Shown here: positions 47,431 through 61,232 of the stretch, piece after piece
How positions within the stretch are numbered: the stretch's first letter is position 1
How the letters are laid out: every line of letters starts with the position of its first letter
Assembly (NCBI GenBank): GCA_964019155.1
Contig: OZ025243.1
Location: 8,546,365 to 8,610,364, forward strand
Length of the DNA: 64,000 bases
Source of the DNA: Osedax fenrisi
Lineage: Eukaryota; Annelida; Polychaeta; Sabellida; Siboglinidae
Direction of reading: 5' to 3'
Notes under the pieces: generated by a model
Databases searched by the model: none
Seen by the model: only the letters and a program-made list of their open reading frames with translations
Told to the model about the DNA's origin: nothing
Program-made: the position numbers and the translations under genes

Positions 47431-50256
47431 TGCTGGTAGTTATGCTGGTAGAGAGCTTAGTTAGGCCTTACATATCACTAGGTAATAGATAATGCTGGTA
47501 GTTATGCTACTAGAGAGCTTAGTTACAGGCCTTACCTATCACTAGGTAATAGATAATGCTGGTAGTTATGCTACTAGAGAGATTAGTTAGGCCTTACATA
47601 TCACTAGGTAATAGATAATGCTGGTAGTTATGCTACTAGAGAGCTTAGTTAGGCCTTACATATCACTAGGTAATAGATAATGCTGGTAGTTAAGCTACTA
47701 GAGAGCTTAGTTAGGCCTTACATATCACTAGGTAATAGATAATGCTGGTAGTTATGCTACTAGAGAGCTTAGTTAGGCCTTACATATCACTAGGTAATAG
47801 ATAATGCTGGTAGTTATGCTACTAGAGAGCTTAGTTAGGCCTTACATATCACTAGGTAATAGATAATGCTGGTAGTTATGCTACTAGAGAGCTTAGTTAG
47901 GCCTTACATATCACTAGGTAATAGATAATGCTGGTAGTTAAGCTACTAGAGAGCTTAGTTAGGCCTTACATATCACTAGGTAATAGATAATGCTGGTAGT
48001 TATGCTGGTAGAGAGCTTAGTTAGGCCTTACATATCACTAGGTAATAGATAATGCTGGTAGTTATGCTACTAGAGAGCTTAGTTAGGCCTTACATATCAC
48101 TAGGTAATAGATAATGCTGGTAGTTATGCTGGTAGAGAGATTAGTTAGGCCATACCTATCACTAGGTAATAGATAATGCTGGTAGTTATGCTGGTAGAGA
48201 GCTTAGTTAGGCCTTACATATCACTAGGTAATAGATAATGCTGGTAGTTATGCTGGTAGAGAGCTTAGTTAGGCCTTACATATCACTAGGTAATAGATAA
48301 TGCTGGTAGTTATGCTACTAGAGAGCTTAGTTAGGCCTTACCTATCACTAGGTAATAGATAATGCTGGTAGTTATGCTACTAGAGAGCTTAGTTAGGCCT
48401 TACATATCACTAGGTAATAGATAATGCTGGTAGTTAAGCTACTAGAGAGATTAGTTAGGCCTTACATATCACTAGGTAATAGATAATGCTGGTAGTTATG
48501 CTGGTAGAGAGATTAGTTAGGCCATACCTATCACTAGGTAATAGATAATGCTGGTAGTTATGCTGGTAGAGAGCTTAGTTAGGCCTTACATATCACTAGG
48601 TAATAGATAATGCTGGTAGTTATGCTGGTAGAGAGCTTAGTTAGGCCTTACATATCACTAGGTAATAGATAATGCTGGTAGTTATGCTACTAGAGAGCTT
48701 AGTTAGGCCTTACATATCACTAGGTAATAGATAATGCTGGTAGTTATGCTACTAGAGAGCTTAGTTACAGGCCTTACCTATCACTAGGTAATAGATAATG
48801 CTGGTAGTTATGCTACTAGAGAGATTAGTTAGGCCTTACATATCACTAGGTAATAGATAATGCTGGTAGTTATGCTGGTAGAGAGATTAGTTACAGGCCT
48901 TACATATCACTAGGTAATAGATAATGCTGGTAGTTAAGCTACTAGAGAGCTTAGTTAGGCCTTACATATCACTAGGTAATAGATAATGCTGGTAGTTATG
49001 CTACTAGAGAGCTTAGTTAGGCCTTACATATCACTAGGTAATAGATAATGCTGGTAGTTATGCTACTAGAGAGCTTAGTTAGGCCTTACATATCACTAGG
49101 TAATAGATAATGCTGGTAGTTATGCTACTAGAGAGCTTAGTTAGGCCTTACATATCACTAGGTAATAGATAATGCTGGTAGTTAAGCTACTAGAGAGCTT
49201 AGTTAGGCCTTACCTATCACTAGGTAATAGATAATGCTGGTAGTTAAGCTACTAGAGAGCTTAGTTAGGCCTTACCTATCACTAGGTAATAGATAATGCT
49301 GGTAGTTATGCTACTAGAGAGCTTAGTTAGGCCTTACATATCACTAGGTAATAGATAATGCTGGTAGTTATGCTACTAGAGAGATTAGTTACAGGCCTTA
49401 CATATCACTAGGTAATAGATAATGCTGGTAGTTAAGCTACTAGAGAGATTAGTTAGGCCTTACCTATCACTAGGTAATAGATAATGCTGGTAGTTATGCT
49501 GGTAGAGAGATTAGTTAGGCCTTACATATCACTAGGTAATAGATAATGCTGGTAGTTATGCTACTAGAGAGCTTAGTTAGGCCTTACATATCACTAGGTA
49601 ATAGATAATGCTGGTAGTTATGCTACTAGAGAGCTTAGTTAGGCCTTACATATCACTAGGTAATAGATAATGCTGGTAGTTATGCTACTAGAGAGCTTAG
49701 TTACAGGCCTTACATATCACTAGGTAATAGATAATGCTGGTAGTTAAGCTACTAGAGAGATTAGTTAGGCCTTACCTATCACTAGGTAATAGATAATGCT
49801 GGTAGTTATGCTGGTAGAGAGATTAGTTAGGCCTTACATATCACTAGGTAATAGATAATGCTGGTAGTTATGCTACTAGAGAGCTTAGTTAGGCCTTACA
49901 TATCACTAGGTAATAGATAATGCTGGTAGTTAAGCTAATAGAGAGCTTAGTTAGGCCTTACATATCACTAGGTAATAGATAATGCTGGTAGTTATGCTAC
50001 TAGAGAGCTTAGTTAAGCCTTACCTATCACTAGGTAATAGATAATGCTGGTAGTTATGCTACTAGAGAGCTTAGTTAGGCCTTACCTATCACTAGGTAAT
50101 AGATAATGCTGGTAGTTATGCTACTAGAGAGCTTAGTTAGGCCTTACATATCACTAGGTAATAGATAATGCTGGTAGTTATGCTACTAGAGAGCTTAGTT
50201 AGGCCTTACATATCACTAGGTAATAGATAATGCTGGTAGTTAAGCTACTAGAGAGC

Positions 50257-53200
50257 TTAGTTAGGCCTTACCTATCACTAGGTAATAGATAATGCTGGTA
50301 GTTATGCTGGTAGAGAGATTAGTTAGGCCTTACATATCACTAGGTAATAGATAATGCTGGTAGTTATGCTACTAGAGAGCTTAGTTAGGCCTTACATATC
50401 ACTAGGTAATAGATAATGCTGGTAGTTAAGCTACTAGAGAGCTTAGTTAGGCCTTACATATCACTAGGTAATAGATAATGCTGGTAGTTATGCTACTAGA
50501 GAGCTTAGTTAGGCCTTACATATCACTAGGTAATAGATAATGCTGGTAGTTAAGCTACTAGAGAGCTTAGTTAGGCCTTACATATCACTAGGTAATAGAT
50601 AATGCTGGTAGTTATGCTACTAGAGAGCTTAGTTAAGCCTTACCTATCACTAGGTAATAGATAATGCTGGTAGTTATGCTACTAGAGAGCTTAGTTAGGC
50701 CTTACCTATCACTAGGTAATAGATAATGCTGGTAGTTAAGCTACTAGAAAGCTTAGTTAGGCCTTACATATCACTAGGTAATAGATAATGCTGGTAGTTA
50801 AGCTACTAGAGAGCTTAGTTAGGCCTTACATATCACTAGGTAATAGATAATGCTGGTAGTTAAGCTACTAGAGAGATTAGTTAGGCCTTACATATCACTA
50901 GGTAATAGATAATGCTGGTAGTTATGCTGGTAGAGAGATTAGTTAGGCCATACCTATCACTAGGTAATAGATAATGCTGGTAGTTATGCTGGTAGAGAGC
51001 TTAGTTAGGCCTTACATATCACTAGGTAATAGATAATGCTGGTAGTTATGCTGGTAGAGAGCTTAGTTAGGCCTTACATATCACTAGGTAATAGATAATG
51101 CTGGTAGTTATGCTACTAGAGAGCTTAGTTAGGCCTTACATATCACTAGGTAATAGATAATGCTGGTAGTTATGCTACTAGAGAGCTTAGTTACAGGCCT
51201 TACCTATCACTAGGTAATAGATAATGCTGGTAGTTATGCTACTAGAGAGATTAGTTAGGCCTTACATATCACTAGGTAATAGATAATGCTGGTAGTTAAG
51301 CTACTAGAGAGCTTAGTTAGGCCTTACCTATCACTAGGTAATAGATAATGCTGGTAGTTAAGCTACTAGAGAGCTTAGTTAGGCCTTACCTATCACTAGG
51401 TAATAGATAATGCTGGTAGTTATGCTACTAGAGAGCTTAGTTAGGCCTTACATATCACTAGGTAATAGATAATGCTGGTAGTTATGCTACTAGAGAGATT
51501 AGTTACAGGCCTTACATATCACTAGGTAATAGATAATGCTGGTAGTTATGCTGGTAGAGAGCTTAGTTAGGCCTTACCTATCACTAGGTAATAGATAATG
51601 CTGGTAGTTATGCTGGTAGAGAGCTTAGTTAGGCCTTACATATCACTAGGTAATAGATAATGCTGGTAGTTATGCTGGTAGAGAGCTTAGTTAGGCCTTA
51701 CCTATCACTAGGTAATAGATAATGCTGGTAGTTAAGCTACTAGAGAGCTTAGTTAGGCCTTACATATCACTAGGTAATAGATAATGCTGGTAGTTATGCT
51801 ACTAGAGAGATTAGTTACAGGCCTTACATATCACTAGGTAATAGATAATGCTGGTAGTTAAGCTACTAGAGAGATTAGTTAGGCCTTACCTATCACTAGG
51901 TAATAGATAATGCTGGTAGTTATGCTGGTAGAGAGATTAGTTAGGCCTTACATATCACTAGGTAATAGATAATGCTGGTAGTTATGCTACTAGAGAGCTT
52001 AGTTAGGCCTTACATATCACTAGGTAATAGATAATGCTGGTAGTTATGCTACTAGAGAGCTTAGTTAGGCCTTACATATCACTAGGTAATAGATAATGCT
52101 GGTAGTTATGCTACTAGAGAGCTTAGTTACAGGCCTTACATATCACTAGGTAATAGATAATGCTGGTAGTTAAGCTACTAGAGAGATTAGTTAGGCCTTA
52201 CCTATCACTAGGTAATAGATAATGCTGGTAGTTATGCTGGTAGAGAGATTAGTTAGGCCTTACATATCACTAGGTAATAGATAATGCTGGTAGTTATGCT
52301 ACTAGAGAGCTTAGTTAGGCCTTACATATCACTAGGTAATAGATAATGCTGGTAGTTAAGCTAATAGAGAGCTTAGTTAGGCCTTACATATCACTAGGTA
52401 ATAGATAATGCTGGTAGTTATGCTACTAGAGAGCTTAGTTAAGCCTTACCTATCACTAGGTAATAGATAATGCTGGTAGTTATGCTACTAGAGAGCTTAG
52501 TTAGGCCTTACCTATCACTAGGTAATAGATAATGCTGGTAGTTAAGCTACTTGAGAGCTTAGTTAGGCCTTACATATCACTAGGTAATAGATAATGCTGG
52601 TAGTTATGCTACTAGAGAGCTTAGTTAGGCCTTACATATCACTAGGTAATAGATAATGCTGGTAGTTAAGCTACTAGAGAGCTTAGTTAGGCCTTACATA
52701 TCACTAGGTAATAGATAATGCTGGTAGTTATGCTACTAGAGAGCTTAGTTAAGCCTTACCTATCACTAGGTAATAGATAATGCTGGTAGTTATGCTACTA
52801 GAGAGCTTAGTTAGGCCTTACCTATCACTAGGTAATAGATAATGCTGGTAGTTAAGCTACTAGAGAGCTTAGTTAGGCCTTACATATCACTAGGTAATAG
52901 ATAATGCTGGTAGTTAAGCTACTAGAGAGCTTAGTTAGGCCTTACATATCACTAGGTAATAGATAATGCTGGTAGTTATGCTACTAGAGAGATTAGTTAG
53001 GCCTTACATATCACTAGGTAATAGATAATGCTGGTAGTTAAGCTACTAGAGAGCTTAGTTAGTCCTTACATATCACTAGGTAATAGATAATGCTGGTAGT
53101 TAAGCTACTAGAGAGATTAGTTAGGCCTTACCTATCACTAGGTAATAGATAATGCTGGTAGTTATGCTGGTAGAGAGATTAGTTAGGCCTTACATATCAC

Positions 53201-56200
53201 TAGGTAATAGATAATGCTGGTAGTTATGCTACTAGAGAGCTTAGTTAGGCCTTACATATCACTAGGTAATAGATAATGCTGGTAGTTATGCTACTAGAGA
53301 GATTAGTTAGGCCTTACATATCACTAGGTAATAGATAATGCTGGTAGTTAAGCTACTAGAGAGCTTAGTTAGTCCTTACATATCACTAGGTAATAGATAA
53401 TGCTGGTAGTTAAGCTACTAGAGAGATTAGTTAGGCCTTACCTATCACTAGGTAATAGATAATGCTGGTAGTTATGCTGGTAGAGAGATTAGTTAGGCCT
53501 TACATATCACTAGGTAATAGATAATGCTGGTAGTTATGCTACTAGAGAGCTTAGTTAGGCCTTACATATCACTAGGTAATAGATAATGCTGGTAGTTAAG
53601 CTACTAGAGAGCTTAGTTAGGCCTTACATATCACTAGGTAATAGATAATGCTGGTAGTTATGCTACTAGAGAGCTTAGTTAAGCCTTACCTATCACTAGG
53701 TAATAGATAATGCTGGTAGTTATGCTACTAGAGAGCTTAGTTAGGCCTTACCTATCACTAGGTAATAGATAATGCTGGTAGTTAAGCTACTAGAGAGCTT
53801 AGTTAGGCCTTACATATCACTAGGTAATAGATAATGCTGGTAGTTAAGCTACTAGAGAGCTTAGTTAGGCCTTACATATCACTAGGTAATAGATAATGCT
53901 GGTAGTTAAGCTACTAGAGAGCTTAGTTAGGCCTTACCTATCACTAGGTAATAGATAATGCTGGTAGTTATGCTACTAGAGAGCTTAGTTAGGCCTTACA
54001 TATCACTAGGTAATAGATAATGCTGGTAGTTATGCTACTAGAGAGCTTAGTTAGGCCTTACATATCACTAGGTAATAGATAATGCTGGTAGTTATGCTAC
54101 TAGAGAGCTTAGTTACAGGCCTTACATATCACTAGGTAATAGATAATGCTGGTAGTTAAGCTACTAGAGAGATTAGTTAGGCCTTACCTATCACTAGGTA
54201 ATAGATAATGCTGGTAGTTATGCTGGTAGAGAGATTAGTTAGGCCTTACATATCACTAGGTAATAGATAATGCTGGTAGTTATGCTACTAGAGAGCTTAG
54301 TTAGGCCTTACATATCACTAGGTAATAGATAATGCTGGTAGTTAAGCTACTAGAGAGCTTAGTTAGGCCTTACATATCACTAGGTAATAGATAATGCTGG
54401 TAGTTATGCTACTAGAGAGCTTAGTTAAGCCTTACCTATCACTAGGTAATAGATAATGCTGGTAGTTATGCTACTAGAGAGCTTAGTTAGGCCTTACCTA
54501 TCACTAGGTAATAGATAATGCTGGTAGTTAAGCTACTAGAGAGCTTAGTTAGGCCTTACATATCACTAGGTAATAGATAATGCTGGTAGTTAAGCTACTA
54601 GAGAGCTTAGTTAGGCCTTACATATCACTAGGTAATAGATAATGCTGGTAGTTATGCTACTAGAGAGCTTAGTTAAGCCTTACCTATCACTAGGTAATAG
54701 ATAATGCTGGTAGTTATGCTGGTAGAGAGCTTAGTTAGGCCTTACATATCACTAGGTAATAGATAATGCTGGTAGTTATGCTACTAGAGAGCTTAGTTAG
54801 GCCTTACATATCACTAGGTAATAGATAATGCTGGTAGTTATGCTACTAGAGAGATTAGTTAGGCCTTACATATCACTAGGTAATAGATAATGCTGGTAGT
54901 TAAGCTACTAGAGAGCTTAGTTAGTCCTTACATATCACTAGGTAATAGATAATGCTGGTAGTTAAGCTACTAGAGAGATTAGTTAGGCCTTACCTATCAC
55001 TAGGTAATAGATAATGCTGGTAGTTATGCTGGTAGAGAGATTAGTTAGGCCTTACATATCACTAGGTAATAGATAATGCTGGTAGTTATGCTACTAGAGA
55101 GCTTAGTTAGGCCTTACATATCACTAGGTAATAGATAATGCTGGTAGTTAAGCTACTAGAGAGCTTAGTTAGGCCTTACATATCACTAGGTAATAGATAA
55201 TGCTGGTAGTTATGCTACTAGAGAGCTTAGTTAGGCCTTACATATCACTAGGTAATAGATAATGCTGGTAGTTATGCTGGTAGAGAGATTAGTTAGGCCT
55301 TACATATCACTAGGTAATAGATAATGCTGGTAGTTAAGCTACTAGAGAGCTTAGTTAGGCCTTACATATCACTAGGTAATAGATAATGCTGGTAGTTAAG
55401 CTACTAGAGAGCTTAGTTAGGCCTTACATATCACTAGGTAATAGATAATGCTGGTAGTTAAGCTACTAGAGAGCTTAGTTAGGCCTTACCTATCACTAGG
55501 TAATAGATAATGCTGGTAGTTATGCTACTAGAGAGCTTAGTTAGGCCTTACATATCACTAGGTAATAGATAATGCTGGTAGTTATGCTACTAGAGAGCTT
55601 AGTTACAGGCCTTACATATCACTAGGTAATAGATAATGCTGGTAGTTAAGCTACTAGAGAGATTAGTTAGGCCTTACCTATCACTAGGTAATAGATAATG
55701 CTGGTAGTTATGCTGGTAGAGAGATTAGTTAGGCCTTACCTATCACTAGGTAATAGATAATGCTGGTAGTTATGCTGGTAGAGAGATTAGTTAGGCCTTA
55801 CATATCACTAGGTAATAGATAATGCTGGTAGTTATGCTACTAGAGAGCTTAGTTAGGCCTTACATATCACTAGGTAATAGATAATGCTGGTAGTTAAGCT
55901 ACTAGAGAGCTTAGTTAGGCCTTACATATCACTAGGTAATAGATAATGCTGGTAGTTATGCTACTAGAGAGCTTAGTTAGGCCTTACATATCACTAGGTA
56001 ATAGATAATGCTGGTAGTTAAGCTACTAGAGAGCTTAGTTAGGCCTTACATATCACTAGGTAATAGATAATGCTGGTAGTTATGCTACTAGAGAGCTTAG
56101 TTAAGCCTTACCTATCACTAGGTAATAGATAATGCTGGTAGTTATGCTACTAGAGAGCTTAGTTAGGCCTTACCTATCACTAGGTAATAGATAATGCTGG

Positions 56201-59200
56201 TAGTTAAGCTACTAGAAAGCTTAGTTAGGCCTTACATATCACTAGGTAATAGATAATGCTGGTAGTTAAGCTACTAGAGAGCTTAGTTAGGCCTTACATA
56301 TCACTAGGTAATAGATAATGCTGGTAGTTAAGCTACTAGAGAGATTAGTTAGGCCTTACATATCACTAGGTAATAGATAATGCTGGTAGTTATGCTGGTA
56401 GAGAGATTAGTTAGGCCATACCTATCACTAGGTAATAGATAATGCTGGTAGTTATGCTGGTAGAGAGCTTAGTTAGGCCTTACATATCACTAGGTAATAG
56501 ATAATGCTGGTAGTTATGCTGGTAGAGAGCTTAGTTAGGCCTTACATATCACTAGGTAATAGATAATGCTGGTAGTTATGCTACTAGAGAGCTTAGTTAG
56601 GCCTTACATATCACTAGGTAATAGATAATGCTGGTAGTTATGCTACTAGAGAGCTTAGTTACAGGCCTTACCTATCACTAGGTAATAGATAATGCTGGTA
56701 GTTATGCTACTAGAGAGATTAGTTAGGCCTTACATATCACTAGGTAATAGATAATGCTGGTAGTTAAGCTACTAGAGAGCTTAGTTAGGCCTTACCTATC
56801 ACTAGGTAATAGATAATGCTGGTAGTTAAGCTACTAGAGAGCTTAGTTAGGCCTTACCTATCACTAGGTAATAGATAATGCTGGTAGTTATGCTACTAGA
56901 GAGCTTAGTTAGGCCTTACATATCACTAGGTAATAGATAATGCTGGTAGTTATGCTACTAGAGAGATTAGTTACAGGCCTTACATATCACTAGGTAATAG
57001 ATAATGCTGGTAGTTATGCTGGTAGAGAGCTTAGTTAGGCCTTACCTATCACTAGGTAATAGATAATGCTGGTAGTTATGCTGGTAGAGAGCTTAGTTAG
57101 GCCTTACATATCACTAGGTAATAGATAATGCTGGTAGTTATGCTGGTAGAGAGCTTAGTTAGGCCTTACCTATCACTAGGTAATAGATAATGCTGGTAGT
57201 TAAGCTACTAGAGAGCTTAGTTAGGCCTTACATATCACTAGGTAATAGATAATGCTGGTAGTTATGCTACTAGAGAGATTAGTTACAGGCCTTACATATC
57301 ACTAGGTAATAGATAATGCTGGTAGTTAAGCTACTAGAGAGATTAGTTAGGCCTTACCTATCACTAGGTAATAGATAATGCTGGTAGTTATGCTGGTAGA
57401 GAGATTAGTTAGGCCTTACATATCACTAGGTAATAGATAATGCTGGTAGTTATGCTACTAGAGAGCTTAGTTAGGCCTTACATATCACTAGGTAATAGAT
57501 AATGCTGGTAGTTATGCTACTAGAGAGCTTAGTTAGGCCTTACATATCACTAGGTAATAGATAATGCTGGTAGTTATGCTACTAGAGAGCTTAGTTACAG
57601 GCCTTACATATCACTAGGTAATAGATAATGCTGGTAGTTAAGCTACTAGAGAGATTAGTTAGGCCTTACCTATCACTAGGTAATAGATAATGCTGGTAGT
57701 TATGCTGGTAGAGAGATTAGTTAGGCCTTACATATCACTAGGTAATAGATAATGCTGGTAGTTATGCTACTAGAGAGCTTAGTTAGGCCTTACATATCAC
57801 TAGGTAATAGATAATGCTGGTAGTTAAGCTAATAGAGAGCTTAGTTAGGCCTTACATATCACTAGGTAATAGATAATGCTGGTAGTTATGCTACTAGAGA
57901 GCTTAGTTAAGCCTTACCTATCACTAGGTAATAGATAATGCTGGTAGTTATGCTACTAGAGAGCTTAGTTAGGCCTTACCTATCACTAGGTAATAGATAA
58001 TGCTGGTAGTTAAGCTACTTGAGAGCTTAGTTAGGCCTTACATATCACTAGGTAATAGATAATGCTGGTAGTTATGCTACTAGAGAGCTTAGTTAGGCCT
58101 TACATATCACTAGGTAATAGATAATGCTGGTAGTTAAGCTACTAGAGAGCTTAGTTAGGCCTTACATATCACTAGGTAATAGATAATGCTGGTAGTTATG
58201 CTACTAGAGAGCTTAGTTAAGCCTTACCTATCACTAGGTAATAGATAATGCTGGTAGTTATGCTACTAGAGAGCTTAGTTAGGCCTTACCTATCACTAGG
58301 TAATAGATAATGCTGGTAGTTAAGCTACTAGAGAGCTTAGTTAGGCCTTACATATCACTAGGTAATAGATAATGCTGGTAGTTAAGCTACTAGAGAGCTT
58401 AGTTAGGCCTTACATATCACTAGGTAATAGATAATGCTGGTAGTTATGCTACTAGAGAGATTAGTTAGGCCTTACATATCACTAGGTAATAGATAATGCT
58501 GGTAGTTAAGCTACTAGAGAGCTTAGTTAGTCCTTACATATCACTAGGTAATAGATAATGCTGGTAGTTAAGCTACTAGAGAGATTAGTTAGGCCTTACC
58601 TATCACTAGGTAATAGATAATGCTGGTAGTTATGCTGGTAGAGAGATTAGTTAGGCCTTACATATCACTAGGTAATAGATAATGCTGGTAGTTATGCTAC
58701 TAGAGAGCTTAGTTAGGCCTTACATATCACTAGGTAATAGATAATGCTGGTAGTTATGCTACTAGAGAGATTAGTTAGGCCTTACATATCACTAGGTAAT
58801 AGATAATGCTGGTAGTTAAGCTACTAGAGAGCTTAGTTAGTCCTTACATATCACTAGGTAATAGATAATGCTGGTAGTTAAGCTACTAGAGAGATTAGTT
58901 AGGCCTTACCTATCACTAGGTAATAGATAATGCTGGTAGTTATGCTGGTAGAGAGATTAGTTAGGCCTTACATATCACTAGGTAATAGATAATGCTGGTA
59001 GTTATGCTACTAGAGAGCTTAGTTAGGCCTTACATATCACTAGGTAATAGATAATGCTGGTAGTTAAGCTACTAGAGAGCTTAGTTAGGCCTTACATATC
59101 ACTAGGTAATAGATAATGCTGGTAGTTATGCTACTAGAGAGCTTAGTTAAGCCTTACCTATCACTAGGTAATAGATAATGCTGGTAGTTATGCTACTAGA

Positions 59201-61232
59201 GAGCTTAGTTAGGCCTTACCTATCACTAGGTAATAGATAATGCTGGTAGTTAAGCTACTAGAGAGCTTAGTTAGGCCTTACATATCACTAGGTAATAGAT
59301 AATGCTGGTAGTTAAGCTACTAGAGAGCTTAGTTAGGCCTTACATATCACTAGGTAATAGATAATGCTGGTAGTTAAGCTACTAGAGAGCTTAGTTAGGC
59401 CTTACCTATCACTAGGTAATAGATAATGCTGGTAGTTATGCTACTAGAGAGCTTAGTTAGGCCTTACATATCACTAGGTAATAGATAATGCTGGTAGTTA
59501 TGCTACTAGAGAGCTTAGTTAGGCCTTACATATCACTAGGTAATAGATAATGCTGGTAGTTATGCTACTAGAGAGCTTAGTTACAGGCCTTACATATCAC
59601 TAGGTAATAGATAATGCTGGTAGTTAAGCTACTAGAGAGATTAGTTAGGCCTTACCTATCACTAGGTAATAGATAATGCTGGTAGTTATGCTGGTAGAGA
59701 GATTAGTTAGGCCTTACATATCACTAGGTAATAGATAATGCTGGTAGTTATGCTACTAGAGAGCTTAGTTAGGCCTTACATATCACTAGGTAATAGATAA
59801 TGCTGGTAGTTAAGCTACTAGAGAGCTTAGTTAGGCCTTACATATCACTAGGTAATAGATAATGCTGGTAGTTATGCTACTAGAGAGCTTAGTTAAGCCT
59901 TACCTATCACTAGGTAATAGATAATGCTGGTAGTTATGCTACTAGAGAGCTTAGTTAGGCCTTACCTATCACTAGGTAATAGATAATGCTGGTAGTTAAG
60001 CTACTAGAGAGCTTAGTTAGGCCTTACATATCACTAGGTAATAGATAATGCTGGTAGTTAAGCTACTAGAGAGCTTAGTTAGGCCTTACATATCACTAGG
60101 TAATAGATAATGCTGGTAGTTATGCTACTAGAGAGCTTAGTTAAGCCTTACCTATCACTAGGTAATAGATAATGCTGGTAGTTATGCTGGTAGAGAGCTT
60201 AGTTAGGCCTTACATATCACTAGGTAATAGATAATGCTGGTAGTTATGCTACTAGAGAGCTTAGTTAGGCCTTACATATCACTAGGTAATAGATAATGCT
60301 GGTAGTTATGCTACTAGAGAGATTAGTTAGGCCTTACATATCACTAGGTAATAGATAATGCTGGTAGTTAAGCTACTAGAGAGCTTAGTTAGTCCTTACA
60401 TATCACTAGGTAATAGATAATGCTGGTAGTTAAGCTACTAGAGAGATTAGTTAGGCCTTACCTATCACTAGGTAATAGATAATGCTGGTAGTTATGCTGG
60501 TAGAGAGATTAGTTAGGCCTTACATATCACTAGGTAATAGATAATGCTGGTAGTTATGCTACTAGAGAGCTTAGTTAGGCCTTACATATCACTAGGTAAT
60601 AGATAATGCTGGTAGTTAAGCTACTAGAGAGCTTAGTTAGGCCTTACATATCACTAGGTAATAGATAATGCTGGTAGTTATGCTACTAGAGAGCTTAGTT
60701 AGGCCTTACATATCACTAGGTAATAGATAATGCTGGTAGTTATGCTGGTAGAGAGATTAGTTAGGCCTTACATATCACTAGGTAATAGATAATGCTGGTA
60801 GTTAAGCTACTAGAGAGCTTAGTTAGGCCTTACATATCACTAGGTAATAGATAATGCTGGTAGTTAAGCTACTAGAGAGCTTAGTTAGGCCTTACATATC
60901 ACTAGGTAATAGATAATGCTGGTAGTTAAGCTACTAGAGAGCTTAGTTAGGCCTTACCTATCACTAGGTAATAGATAATGCTGGTAGTTATGCTACTAGA
61001 GAGCTTAGTTAGGCCTTACATATCACTAGGTAATAGATAATGCTGGTAGTTATGCTACTAGAGAGCTTAGTTACAGGCCTTACATATCACTAGGTAATAG
61101 ATAATGCTGGTAGTTAAGCTACTAGAGAGATTAGTTAGGCCTTACCTATCACTAGGTAATAGATAATGCTGGTAGTTATGCTGGTAGAGAGATTAGTTAG
61201 GCCTTACCTATCACTAGGTAATAGATAATGCT
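50257..61232. repeat. Tandem 5,468-bp duplication in the satellite
   Basis: The segment from 50257 to about 55764 recurs directly next to itself from 55725 to 61232. At about 15 places compared, variants match exactly at an offset of 5,468 bp (88 units, six of them 64-mers), including rare ones: TAGAAAGC at 50744/56212, GGCCATACC at 50946/56414, GCTAATAGA at 52361/57829 and ACTTGAGAGC at 52551/58019. I saw no difference inside the matched range at those places, which implies a very recent event. Confidence 0.88.
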
